Part shown: in pieces, positions 26,940-35,496 of the stretch
Layout of the letters: each line of letters begins with the position of its first letter
Numbering within the stretch: the stretch's first letter is position 1
DNA from: Bacteroides graminisolvens DSM 19988 = JCM 15093
Lineage (GTDB): Bacteria; Bacteroidota; Bacteroidia; Bacteroidales; Bacteroidaceae
Assembly (NCBI RefSeq): GCF_000428125.1
Contig: NZ_ATZI01000004.1
Coordinates: 124,001-188,000 of the forward strand
Length of the DNA: 64,000 nt
Direction of reading: 5' to 3'
Made by a program: the position numbers and the translations under genes
The notes under the pieces: model-generated
Seen by the model: the letters and a program-made list of their open reading frames with translations, nothing else
Databases searched by the model: none
Told to the model about the DNA's origin: nothing

Positions 26940-29231
26940 ATGAATAGTTGGTATTATAGAAAATATATAGTTTCTCTTGTTTTGCTGGTTTCTGTTTCTG
27001 CATTTGCGCAGCAATCTTCTGCAGAGATGAATCGTTTTATCGATGCTTTGATGAAGAAGATGACCATCGAGGAGAAAATAGGACAGCTTAATTTACCTGT
27101 AAGCGGAGAAATTACTACGGGACAGGCTAAAAGCAGCAATGTGGCCGAGAAGATTCGTCAGGGAAAAGTAGGAGGATTGTTTAATCTGAAGGGAGTTGCC
27201 AAAATTAAAGAGGTTCAGAAACTGGCAGTGGAAGAGAGTAGGCTGAAGATTCCTTTGATTTTTGGAATGGATGTGATTCACGGATACGAAACGGTTTTTC
27301 CAATTCCACTGGGCTTGTCGTGTACATGGGATATGGAGGCTATTGAGAAGTCGGCACGCATCTCTGCTGTTGAGGCTAGTGCGGATGGTATTTGTTGGAC
27401 GTTTGGTCCGATGCTCGACATTTGCCGCGATCCTCGTTGGGGAAGAGCTTCTGAGGGCTGTGGAGAAGATCCGTTCTTAGGGGCCGAAATTGCCAAAGCG
27501 ATGGTGCGGGGGTATCAGGGTAAGGACCTGAAAGCTGCCAATGAGATCATGGCTTGTGTGAAGCATTTTGCTTTGTATGGTGCCAGTGAAGCTGGACGGG
27601 ATTATAACACGGTGGATATGAGTCGCATTCGTATGATGAATGAGTATATGCCGCCTTATAAAGCGGCAATAGATGCCGGAGCGGGTAGTGTTATGGCTTC
27701 TTTCAATGAAATAGATGGTGTACCGGCCACTGCCAATAAATGGTTGCTGACTGATTTACTTCGTGATCAGTGGGGCTTTAATGGTTTTGTGGTAACAGAT
27801 TTCACCGGAATAGCCGAAATGGTGCATCATGGCATTGGTGATCTGAAAACGGTATCTGCCAGAGCTGTTAATGCCGGTGTGGATATGGATATGGTAAGTG
27901 CGGGTTTTGAAGATACGCTGAAGAAGTCGGTGGAAGAGGGAGTTGTAAGCATGGATGTGCTGAACCAAGCTTGTCGACGTATTTTGGAGGCGAAATATAA
28001 ATTGGGACTGTTTGCTAATCCTTATAAGTATTGTGACTTGAAACGTCCGCAGAAAGAAATATATACTGATAGTCATCGATCGGATGCTCGTAAAATTGCT
28101 TCGGAGAGTTTCGTTCTATTGAAGAATGATCATGATTTGCTGCCTTTGAAGAAACAGGGTACTGTAGCGGTGGTGGGACCGCTAGCTGAGGCCGGTGAAA
28201 ATATGGTGGGAACATGGAGCGTAGCAGCCGTATTGGATCGTACTCCTTCTTTGGTTAAGGGACTTCGTGAAGTTGTAGGCAATAAGGCGAATGTTGTATA
28301 TGCCAAAGGTAGTAACTTGGTTAGTGATGCTGATTATGAAACTCGTGCTACCATGTTTGGACGGAGTTTACACCGTGACGGACGTACGGAGAAGGAACTG
28401 TTGGCCGAGGCTTTGAAGGTCTCTGCTACTGCCGACGTGATTGTGGCTGCTTTGGGTGAATCTTCTGAAATGAGTGGTGAAAGTAGTTCGCGTACCGATT
28501 TGGAATTACCCGACGTACAACGCACGTTGTTAATGGAACTGCTTAAAACAGGTAAGCCTGTTGTGGTGGTATTATTTACCGGTAGGCCACTCGTGCTAAC
28601 TTGGGAGCAAAAAAATGTACCTGCTATATTGAATGTATGGTTTGGCGGCAGCGAATCGGCTTATGCCATCGGTGATGTTTTGTTTGGTGATGTGAATCCC
28701 AGCGGAAAGTTGACAATGACTTTTCCGCAGAACGTGGGTCAGATTCCGTTGTATTACAATCACAAGAATACGGGTCGTCCATTACCCGAAGGTGGCTGGT
28801 TTGAAAAATTCCGCAGCAATTACCTGGATGTAAGCAATGACCCTCTGTATCCTTTCGGCTACGGACTGAGCTATACTGATTTTAAATACAGTGATGTGGA
28901 ATTGAGTAGCAAGACTCTTACTAAGAATGGCGAACTTACGGCAACAGTAACCGTTACCAATACTGGTATGCGTGATGGAGCGGAGGTTGTGCAACTGTAT
29001 ATTCGTGATTTAGTAGGTAGTGTTACGCGTCCGGTTAAAGAACTGAAAGGATTCCGGAAGATTTTCCTGAAAGCGGGTGAGTCAACCAAGGTTTCATTCA
29101 CCATTACTCCTGAATTATTGAAGTTTTATGATTACGATCTTAACTATGTATGCGAATCGGGCGACTTTAACGTGATGATAGGAGGGAATAGTAGGGATGT
29201 AAAAGGAACCGGTTTTACGCTGAAAATGTAA
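26940..29231 (+). CDS. GH3 beta-glucosidase (BglX-like)
   Basis: A 763-residue periplasmic or secreted enzyme with signal peptide (to about Ala23). The GH3 barrel carries 'FGMDVIHGYETVFPIPLG', 'ICRDPRWGRASEGCGEDP' and 'ACVKHFALYGASEAGRDYN', with the nucleophile Asp287 in FVVTDFTG. It continues with the GH3 C-terminal domain and a fibronectin III-like tail. Length and order match the BglX type. In the company of the GH144-like endo-enzyme it would remove glucose from beta-1,2-linked glucooligosaccharides. I recall a B. thetaiotaomicron GH3 (BT_3567) with that activity in a similar locus. The next gene starts 5 bp after the stop, so the operon continues. Confidence 0.9.
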   Translation: MNSWYYRKYIVSLVLLVSVSAFAQQSSAEMNRFIDALMKKMTIEEKIGQLNLPVSGEITTGQAKSSNVAEKIRQGKVGGLFNLKGVAKIKEVQKLAVEESRLKIPLIFGMDVIHGYETVFPIPLGLSCTWDMEAIEKSARISAVEASADGICWTFGPMLDICRDPRWGRASEGCGEDPFLGAEIAKAMVRGYQGKDLKAANEIMACVKHFALYGASEAGRDYNTVDMSRIRMMNEYMPPYKAAIDAGAGSVMASFNEIDGVPATANKWLLTDLLRDQWGFNGFVVTDFTGIAEMVHHGIGDLKTVSARAVNAGVDMDMVSAGFEDTLKKSVEEGVVSMDVLNQACRRILEAKYKLGLFANPYKYCDLKRPQKEIYTDSHRSDARKIASESFVLLKNDHDLLPLKKQGTVAVVGPLAEAGENMVGTWSVAAVLDRTPSLVKGLREVVGNKANVVYAKGSNLVSDADYETRATMFGRSLHRDGRTEKELLAEALKVSATADVIVAALGESSEMSGESSSRTDLELPDVQRTLLMELLKTGKPVVVVLFTGRPLVLTWEQKNVPAILNVWFGGSESAYAIGDVLFGDVNPSGKLTMTFPQNVGQIPLYYNHKNTGRPLPEGGWFEKFRSNYLDVSNDPLYPFGYGLSYTDFKYSDVELSSKTLTKNGELTATVTVTNTGMRDGAEVVQLYIRDLVGSVTRPVKELKGFRKIFLKAGESTKVSFTITPELLKFYDYDLNYVCESGDFNVMIGGNSRDVKGTGFTLKM

Positions 29232-29236
29232 TTACG

Positions 29237-30097
29237 ATGAGAAAATATATATTTAGTTTGACTTGGATCCTTCTTTTTTTGCTTACCACTTCGTGTGGTA
29301 TGCAAAAAAAGAGTCTGGTTGCTGATGTGATGACTTTCAATATTCGTCTGGATGTTCCTTCAGACAGCTTAAACAGTTGGCAACATCGCAAAGATAATGT
29401 GGCCGGAATGATTCGTTATTATGAACCGGATATTATAGGTATGCAGGAAGTTCTGCATAGCCAACTGGTTGATTTGACAGAACGATTGCCCCGGTATACA
29501 GCTGTTGGAGTGGGAAGAGCAGACGGTAAGATGGCTGGTGAGTATTGTTCCTTGTTTTTTAAAACGGATCATTTCGAGCTGCTAAAAGAAGGTAACTTTA
29601 GTTTAAGTGAAACTCCGTTGAAATTTGGGGTGAAAGGATGGGATGCTGCTTACGAACGTATGGCCACTTGGGCGGTTTTGAAAGACAAAGCAACCGGACA
29701 GAAGTTTATTTGCATCAATACACATTTGGATAACGAAGGTAAATTGGCTCGTAAAGAGGGCTTGAAACTAGTATTAGCAAAAGCAAAAGAACTGGGTGGT
29801 GGATTGCCGGTTATTGTCATGGGTGATTTCAACGATACTGCTGAGTCAGAGTCCATACGAATCATGGATCACAGTGGAATGAAGAATACCCGAGGAGCTG
29901 CTGCGGTGGTGTATGGTCCGTCGTGGAGTTTTCATGATTTCGGCCGCTTGAATATGGCTGAAAGACCTTTGATTGATCACATTTATGTGAGTACTCCGAT
30001 TGATGTTAATAAATACCGTGTAGTGAATGATACTCCTGAATACGGGTACTTATCAGATCATAATCCGGTTCTTGTGAATATAACAATAAAGAAATAA
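29237..30097 (+). CDS. Endonuclease/exonuclease/phosphatase-fold lipoprotein
   Basis: A 286-residue protein with lipoprotein signal and Cys20 (LLTTSCGMQ). The metal-dependent EEP fold is readable: 'VMTFNIRLDVPSDS', the metal-binding Glu in 'DIIGMQEVL', 'FICINTHLDNEGKLAR', 'VIVMGDFNDTAESE' and the terminal 'GYLSDHNPVLV' with catalytic Asp-His. EEP proteins cleave phosphodiester bonds in nucleic acids, lipids or other phosphorylated molecules. Being exported and inside a glucan PUL, it more likely removes a phosphodiester-linked substituent than cuts DNA; that is inference. Its stop overlaps the ATG of the next gene by one base (TAATG at 30095-30099). Confidence 0.87.
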   Translation: MRKYIFSLTWILLFLLTTSCGMQKKSLVADVMTFNIRLDVPSDSLNSWQHRKDNVAGMIRYYEPDIIGMQEVLHSQLVDLTERLPRYTAVGVGRADGKMAGEYCSLFFKTDHFELLKEGNFSLSETPLKFGVKGWDAAYERMATWAVLKDKATGQKFICINTHLDNEGKLARKEGLKLVLAKAKELGGGLPVIVMGDFNDTAESESIRIMDHSGMKNTRGAAAVVYGPSWSFHDFGRLNMAERPLIDHIYVSTPIDVNKYRVVNDTPEYGYLSDHNPVLVNITIKK

Positions 30098-31431
30098 TGA
30101 AACAGATACGATGGATGTTTTTGCTTTTATTTTGTAGCTATTTTCTATTTGGAAATTGTGCAAATAAAACAGAAGTAACAGGAAAATTACTGCGTGATAC
30201 TGATTTGTTGGACACGGTTCAGTATTATACGTTCAATTATTTTTGGGATGGAGCTGAAGAGATGAGTGGCATGGCACGTGAACGCTACAACGAGAATGGC
30301 ATCTACCCCGAAAATGATAAGCATATTGTGACTACCGGAGGAACGGGGTTTGGCTTAATGGCTATTTTATCGGGTATTAAACGAGGATATATTACGGATG
30401 AACAGGGTCTTGCTCGCTTTGAAAAAATTGTTTCTTTTCTGGAAAAGGCCGATCGTTTTCATGGCGTTTATCCGCATTGGTTGAATGGAGAAACAGGTAA
30501 AGTAAAGCCATTCAGTCTCAAGGATGATGGTGGCGACTTGGTGGAAACAGCTTTCTTGATGCAAGGATTGCTTGCTGTTCATCAATTCTATGCGGATGGT
30601 TCCGCTAAAGAACGAGAAATAGCTGCCCGTATTGATAAGCTTTGGAAAGAGGTGGAATGGGATTGGTACTGCAATAACCAACCTGTGTTGTTTTGGCATT
30701 GGAGTCAGAACTACGGATGGGAGATGAATTTCCCGGTTCGAGGTTTTAATGAATGTCTTATCATGTACGTACTTGCAGCAGCTTCTCCTACTCATGGCGT
30801 TTCGGAAGAGGTATATCATCAGGGATGGGCAGAGAATGGTGACATTGTTTCTCCCCACAAAACCGAAGGATTGTCGTTGAATCTTCGCTATCAAGGTACA
30901 GATGCCGGACCATTATTTTGGGCGCATTATTCATTTTTGGGACTTAATCCGAATGGACTAAAAGATAGGTATGCTGATTATTTCGAGGAAATGAAAAACT
31001 ATACGCTGATAAACAGGGCTTATTGTATTCGAAATCCGAAAGGGTATAAAGGTTACGGTGCTAATTGCTGGGGGTTAACAGCTAGTTATAGCGTGAATGG
31101 TTACTCCGGTCATGCTCCTAACGAGAATAGCGATTTAGGAGTTATTGCACCAACGGCTGCTCTTTCATCCATAGTATACACGCCTAAAGAATCGATGGAA
31201 GTGATGCATCATTTGTATGATATGCGTAGCAAACTTTTTGGTAAATATGGATTTTATGATGCATTCAGTGAAACTGCTGGGTGGTTTCCCAAGTCTTATT
31301 TGGCTATTGATCAGGGTCCGATAGCTGTTATGATTGAGAATTACCGTTCGGGATTTCTTTGGGATCTCTTTATGAGTCACCCCGATGTGAAGAACGGACT
31401 AAATAAATTAGATTTTAATGTAGTTAAATAA
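30097..31431 (+). CDS. GH144-like endo-beta-1,2-glucanase (PF10091 glycoamylase family)
   Basis: A 444-residue lipoprotein (Cys21 in LFGNCANKT) forming an (alpha/alpha)6-type domain. Diagnostic stretches of the PF10091/GH144 family are 'DTVQYYTFNYFWDGAEE', 'TTGGTGFGLMAILSGIKRG', 'VYPHWLNGETGKVKPFS', 'DDGGDLVETAFLMQGLL' and 'GYKGYGANCWGLTASYS'. GH144 was founded on the Chitinophaga pinensis enzyme CpSGL, which cuts beta-1,2-glucan into sophorooligosaccharides. The annotation 'glucoamylase family protein' often given to such genes is misleading. Some PF10091 members outside GH144 may have other specificities, so the substrate needs testing. It is translationally close-coupled to the EEP gene upstream. 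Confidence 0.82.
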   Translation: MKQIRWMFLLLFCSYFLFGNCANKTEVTGKLLRDTDLLDTVQYYTFNYFWDGAEEMSGMARERYNENGIYPENDKHIVTTGGTGFGLMAILSGIKRGYITDEQGLARFEKIVSFLEKADRFHGVYPHWLNGETGKVKPFSLKDDGGDLVETAFLMQGLLAVHQFYADGSAKEREIAARIDKLWKEVEWDWYCNNQPVLFWHWSQNYGWEMNFPVRGFNECLIMYVLAAASPTHGVSEEVYHQGWAENGDIVSPHKTEGLSLNLRYQGTDAGPLFWAHYSFLGLNPNGLKDRYADYFEEMKNYTLINRAYCIRNPKGYKGYGANCWGLTASYSVNGYSGHAPNENSDLGVIAPTAALSSIVYTPKESMEVMHHLYDMRSKLFGKYGFYDAFSETAGWFPKSYLAIDQGPIAVMIENYRSGFLWDLFMSHPDVKNGLNKLDFNVVK

Positions 31432-31443
31432 GTCAATAGGAAA

Positions 31444-32184
31444 ATGAGACAATATTTTGGAGTTCTGTTTCTTACTATTCTGTCTTTGCCCATGTTTGCG
31501 CAAGCACAGTTACAGCAAGATTCGGTTCGGTTTTGTGAATATATTGCGGTGAAGCATGCCGATGCGGCTGGCTGGGTTACCCGCTATCAAACAGAAATAG
31601 ATAAATACGTGGATGAGAACAAAAATTTAAAAGACAAATCGTGTGACGTTTTATTTTTGGGAAGCTCTTCCATTAATTTATGGGATAATATTTATCAAGA
31701 TATGGCTCCCATGAAAATTATACGGCGATCCTACGGCGGCGCTGCTTTACGAGATATGCTTTACAATTATAGTGTGATTGCACGTGGCTATAATCCACAC
31801 TCTATTGTTTTGTATGTGGAGAATGATATTTGTAATAGTCCAGAAGATATTACAATAGGTCAGACTTTTGACTTCTTCCGTGTTTTTATAAGTAAGATAA
31901 AACGGGATTATCCGTTGGTACCTCTTTATGTACTTTCTATAAAACCTTCGTATGCACGTGAGAAAATAAGCTCTAAACAGAAAATGGTAAATACGTTGTT
32001 GGAAGAATATATCAGTACTCTAAACAATGTGTTCTATGTGGATGTAGCTTCATGCATGTATGATGAAAAGGGAGTACTTCGAAAAGATATCTTTAAAAAA
32101 GATAATCTGCACATGAACCAGACCGGATATGATCTTTGGACAGCACGTTTGAAACCGTTACTGTTACAACATAAGAAGTCTTAA
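31444..32184 (+). CDS. SGNH/GDSL-family hydrolase
   Basis: A 246-residue protein with signal peptide ending near 'LPMFAQA'. The SGNH blocks are present: Ser in 'DVLFLGSSSINLW' (block I), Gly in 'IIRRSYGGAALRDM' (block II), Asn in 'VLYVENDICN' (block III) and His in 'KKDNLHMNQTGYDLW' (block V). Such enzymes are esterases, often removing acetyl or other acyl groups from glycans. It is the last gene of the first PUL, 12 bp after the GH144-like gene, and is followed by a strong terminator. A role in deacylating the target glucan is likely but the acyl group is unknown. Confidence 0.85.
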   Translation: MRQYFGVLFLTILSLPMFAQAQLQQDSVRFCEYIAVKHADAAGWVTRYQTEIDKYVDENKNLKDKSCDVLFLGSSSINLWDNIYQDMAPMKIIRRSYGGAALRDMLYNYSVIARGYNPHSIVLYVENDICNSPEDITIGQTFDFFRVFISKIKRDYPLVPLYVLSIKPSYAREKISSKQKMVNTLLEEYISTLNNVFYVDVASCMYDEKGVLRKDIFKKDNLHMNQTGYDLWTARLKPLLLQHKKS

Positions 32185-32200
32185 ATTAAAGTTGTTATAT

Positions 32201-32247
32201 AAGCCATTCATCCCTTACATACGAGGATGAATGGCTTCATTTTTTTT
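32201..32247 (+). terminator. Strong intrinsic terminator ending the first PUL
   Basis: AAGCCATTCATCC (32201-32213) pairs perfectly with GGATGAATGGCTT (32225-32237), an 11-nt loop, followed by CA and eight T. It ends 4 bp before the stop of the convergent alcohol dehydrogenase gene. Confidence 0.85.
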
Positions 32248-32251
32248 CTAT

Positions 32252-33268
32252 TTATAATTCCACAAGAATTCTGAAAACTTTGCCCGGATTAGCGACCCAT
32301 TCTTCCATTGCCTGAAGCGTGTCTTCAGGTTTTACAATTTTTGTAATTAGCTCGTCTACAGGGCAATTGCCGGTGTTCATGTAATTGATAACTGCTCTGA
32401 AGTCTGCCGGTAAAGCATTTCTTGATCCACGAATGTCTAGCTCTTTCTGTACGAAATACTTGGTTTGGAAAGCCACTTCGTTCTTGGCATAACCAATGCA
32501 TACCACTCTACCGGTAAATCCTACCTCGTCAACAGCCATTACGTATGTTGCCGGACTTCCCACTGCTTCGATGACTACATCGGCGCCAAAGCCTTCGGTA
32601 ATTTCTTGCATACGTTGGTGTACATTTTCTGTTTTTGAATTAACAGCATAGGATGCACCCATGCGTTTAGCCAAATCGAGCTTTTCATCATCTAGATCTA
32701 CTGCAATCACCGTGGCTCCTCTAAGCGCAGCACGCACAATAGCACCGATACCAATCATTCCGCAGCCTATAACCATAACATATTCATTGTCGGTTACCTG
32801 ACCGCGGGCCACTGCATGAAAGCCTACGCTCATTGGTTCAATTAATGCGCAATCACGTGAAGAGATGTTTCCGGCCGGGATAATCTTTGTCCATGGCAAT
32901 ACGGCATATTCGCACATCACACCGTTGCGCTGAACACCCAACGTTTCGTTATGCTCGCAGGCGTTAACACGTCCGTTTCTGCAAGAAGCACATTTACCAC
33001 AGTTGGTGTAAGGATTCAATGTTACATTCATTCCTTTCTCAAATCCGCCGGGTACTTCCGAACCTATTTCTTCAATTACAGCACCAACTTCGTGTCCGGG
33101 AATAACCGGTAGCTTTACCATGGGGTTTCGACCTAAAAATGTGTTCAGGTCAGAACCACAAAAACCTACATATTTAATTCTTACCAACACCTCACCGGCA
33201 CCAACAGTCGGCTTTTCCAACTCAACCACCTTAATTTCTGAGGGGTTAACAATTTGAACTGCTTTCAT
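32252..33268 (-). CDS. Zinc-dependent alcohol dehydrogenase (L-galactonate / L-idonate dehydrogenase type)
   Basis: The ATG at 33268 (MKAVQIVNPSEIKVVELEKP) gives 338 residues; a longer frame would overlap the transporter gene. Catalytic zinc ligands are Cys37 (VGFCGSD) and His59-Glu60 (PGHEVGA). The structural zinc is held by Cys90, 93, 96 and 104 (NCGKCASCRNGRVNAC). The Rossmann motif is in 'YVMVIGCGMIGIGAIV'. These medium-chain dehydrogenases oxidise secondary alcohols of sugar acids or polyols. As the last gene of a four-gene operon it fits oxidation of an aldonate, for example L-galactonate to D-tagaturonate as done by E. coli LgoD; that is inferred from context. Confidence 0.85.
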   Translation of the reverse strand: MKAVQIVNPSEIKVVELEKPTVGAGEVLVRIKYVGFCGSDLNTFLGRNPMVKLPVIPGHEVGAVIEEIGSEVPGGFEKGMNVTLNPYTNCGKCASCRNGRVNACEHNETLGVQRNGVMCEYAVLPWTKIIPAGNISSRDCALIEPMSVGFHAVARGQVTDNEYVMVIGCGMIGIGAIVRAALRGATVIAVDLDDEKLDLAKRMGASYAVNSKTENVHQRMQEITEGFGADVVIEAVGSPATYVMAVDEVGFTGRVVCIGYAKNEVAFQTKYFVQKELDIRGSRNALPADFRAVINYMNTGNCPVDELITKIVKPEDTLQAMEEWVANPGKVFRILVEL

Positions 33269-33290
33269 TTTATTGTTTATAATAAATTTA

Positions 33291-34547
33291 TTAATCAATA
33301 ACCTTGTATCCTTTCCAACCATAGAAAGCACAGAAGGCGAAACAAATCATTGGCACAAAATAGGCCATGTAATAGATATCTTCGTAGGCGTGCATGAAAT
33401 AAGCTGTGAACTGTGGTAGGCATGCGTTACCAACAATTGCCATGACCAAAAAAGCAGAGCCGCTTTTCGTATGTTCTCCTAATCCTTTCAGTGCAAGAGA
33501 GAATTGTGTAGGGTACATGATGGACATGAAAAAAGAGATAGCAAGCATGGCATAGAGTCCTACCATACCACCCCAAAACATAACAACGCCACATAAAATG
33601 ATATTCATTAAGGAGTAAATTAATAACATGTCTTGCGGACGGAACTTCACCATTAATCCGGTACCAATCCAACGACCGGAAAGGAAAGCCAGCATGTACA
33701 ATCCGAAGAATGTGGTTGCGGTATCTTCAGACAATCCGGCATAGGTGCAACAATACACCAAAAATAAACTGTTGATGGCTGTTTGTCCGCCGTTATAGAA
33801 AAACTGTGCGATGACACCCCAACGTAAGTGTGAACGCTTCAAAACTCCGAAGTCAATGAGTCTTTCTTTCTTTTCTGATGAACTATTTGACCCTTCGTCG
33901 CCTATCTTGGGAAGTTTTGAAAAGATGAATATGATTGCAATAACGATGAGTAAAATAGCCAAAAGCAGATAAGGCATTTTCATGGCATCTGTCTCAACTT
34001 GCAGATATGCTTCCCACCCGCCTGGATAATCCGCCGGAATGGAATCTCGGGTGTAATGGCTACCGCTTAAAACTAATTTGCTCAGGAACATGGCCGAAAT
34101 GAAGGCTCCAAGTCCATTGAATGACTGTGCAAGGTTTAGTCTTCTGGGAGCGGTTTCTGCTGATCCCAGTACCGTAACGTAAGGATTGGCTGCTGTTTCA
34201 AGGAAGCACATCCCGGTTGCTATGACGAAAAAGATACAGAGGTAAGCCCAGTATTCTTTTACTATGGCTGCAGGGAAGAAAAGCAATCCTCCAACAGCAG
34301 CCAATATGAGGCCAAAGATTATTCCCGCTTTGTAACTATAGCGTTTCATGAACATAGCTATAGGGATGGGGAAAATAAAATAGGCTAACCAGTAAGCCGT
34401 TTCTGTAAACGATGCTTCAAAGGTATTTAGTTCGCACGTTTTCATGAGTTGCCTGATCATGGTTGGGAGCAGGTTGCTGCTAATGGCCCATAGGAAGAAA
34501 AGGCAGAAAATAAGTGATAACGGTAAAGTGTATGTGTTCTTTTTCAT
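33291..34547 (-). CDS. FucP-like MFS sugar:H+ symporter
   Basis: A 418-residue integral membrane protein with about 12 hydrophobic segments and the FHS/FucP-family features 'CLFFLWAISSNLLPTMI', 'LETAANPYVTVLGS' and 'SIMYPTQFSLALKGLGEHTK'. The E. coli homologue carries L-fucose with a proton, and as I recall also L-galactose and D-arabinose, which share stereochemistry. It is 14 bp downstream of the amidohydrolase gene and 22 bp upstream of the dehydrogenase start, so it belongs to the oxidation operon and supplies its substrate across the inner membrane. Confidence 0.9.
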   Translation of the reverse strand: MKKNTYTLPLSLIFCLFFLWAISSNLLPTMIRQLMKTCELNTFEASFTETAYWLAYFIFPIPIAMFMKRYSYKAGIIFGLILAAVGGLLFFPAAIVKEYWAYLCIFFVIATGMCFLETAANPYVTVLGSAETAPRRLNLAQSFNGLGAFISAMFLSKLVLSGSHYTRDSIPADYPGGWEAYLQVETDAMKMPYLLLAILLIVIAIIFIFSKLPKIGDEGSNSSSEKKERLIDFGVLKRSHLRWGVIAQFFYNGGQTAINSLFLVYCCTYAGLSEDTATTFFGLYMLAFLSGRWIGTGLMVKFRPQDMLLIYSLMNIILCGVVMFWGGMVGLYAMLAISFFMSIMYPTQFSLALKGLGEHTKSGSAFLVMAIVGNACLPQFTAYFMHAYEDIYYMAYFVPMICFAFCAFYGWKGYKVID

Positions 34548-34561
34548 GGTGCAGATTTGTT

Positions 34562-35485
34562 TTATTCAGACATATTTTTGATATAGGGTAATGTGGGCAG
34601 AACGCCGAATCCATAGAACTTTTTGGCATTTTCGCCTAAAAAGAGATGTTTCTCGTTCTCCGTCAATTCTGATGATTTCACAAGGAAGTCATAAGACATC
34701 TTATAGGTTATAGCCGTGATGGTACGTGGATAATCAGAGCCCCACATCAGCTTTTCCATTCCTACTAAGTCGGCTGCTTCACGAATGGCTTTCACCGCTC
34801 CTTTAAAGGGATAGAATTCATCATTGAACAACCAGGTAATACCTCCTGATTCAACCATAACGTTAGGATGGCGAGCCAAGAGTATTTGCTCTTTCCAATC
34901 GGGACGCGTTACCATACCGAAATGTCCGATAGCAATCTTCAGATGAGGGCATTCTTGAATTATCTCCTCCATCTCGGGCACTTGCTCTGCACCATCAGCT
35001 AAGTCGATAGAGAGTATAATGTTATGCTCTTCCATCAAATGAAAAAGTTGCATCATTTCTTCGCTGTTTAGCATCACTCTTCCATCTTTCAGAAGAAGAC
35101 GTTGAGCCGGTATTTTAATGGCTTTAAAACCTTTGGATATAAGTTCTTTAGCCTGGTTTAAAAAACCGGGTTTACGAAATTCGCACATGCCGCATACAAG
35201 AAAGCGGTCCGGGTAACGACTTGCTACTTCGCTGAGGTAGTCGTTCTGTATTCCGTCAATATATTCTTGCGTGATAACAGCCGCAGAAACTTGTGCGTAA
35301 TCCATATTCGACAAGAATACTTCGGCCGTATTTTTTCCGTCAATCATAAACGGGGGTAACATTTGGCGTACTTCGTTCAAGAAAAAGGAACGTCCGTTTT
35401 CAAGAGTACGCACCGGTAGTCCGTCAACTACTGTGTCTTGCCGGAGCCACAAGTGTGCATGTGCATCAATGATTGTGTATTCCAT
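34562..35485 (-). CDS. Amidohydrolase_2 family protein, probable sugar lactonase
   Basis: A 307-residue metal-dependent TIM-barrel hydrolase. The metal-binding HxH is His9/His11 (IIDAHAHLWL). A later histidine is in 'LKIAIGHFGMV', and the barrel-end aspartate is in 'LMWGSDYPRTI'. In the family these enzymes include L-fuconolactonase and related aldonolactonases of oxidative sugar pathways. Placed directly between an aldose 1-dehydrogenase-like aldo-keto reductase and a sugar transporter, opening of the 1,4- or 1,5-lactone is the best reading. A decarboxylase function, also found in Amidohydrolase_2, fits the context less well. Confidence 0.82.
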   Translation of the reverse strand: MEYTIIDAHAHLWLRQDTVVDGLPVRTLENGRSFFLNEVRQMLPPFMIDGKNTAEVFLSNMDYAQVSAAVITQEYIDGIQNDYLSEVASRYPDRFLVCGMCEFRKPGFLNQAKELISKGFKAIKIPAQRLLLKDGRVMLNSEEMMQLFHLMEEHNIILSIDLADGAEQVPEMEEIIQECPHLKIAIGHFGMVTRPDWKEQILLARHPNVMVESGGITWLFNDEFYPFKGAVKAIREAADLVGMEKLMWGSDYPRTITAITYKMSYDFLVKSSELTENEKHLFLGENAKKFYGFGVLPTLPYIKNMSE

Positions 35486-35496
35486 ACAACTGTCTA

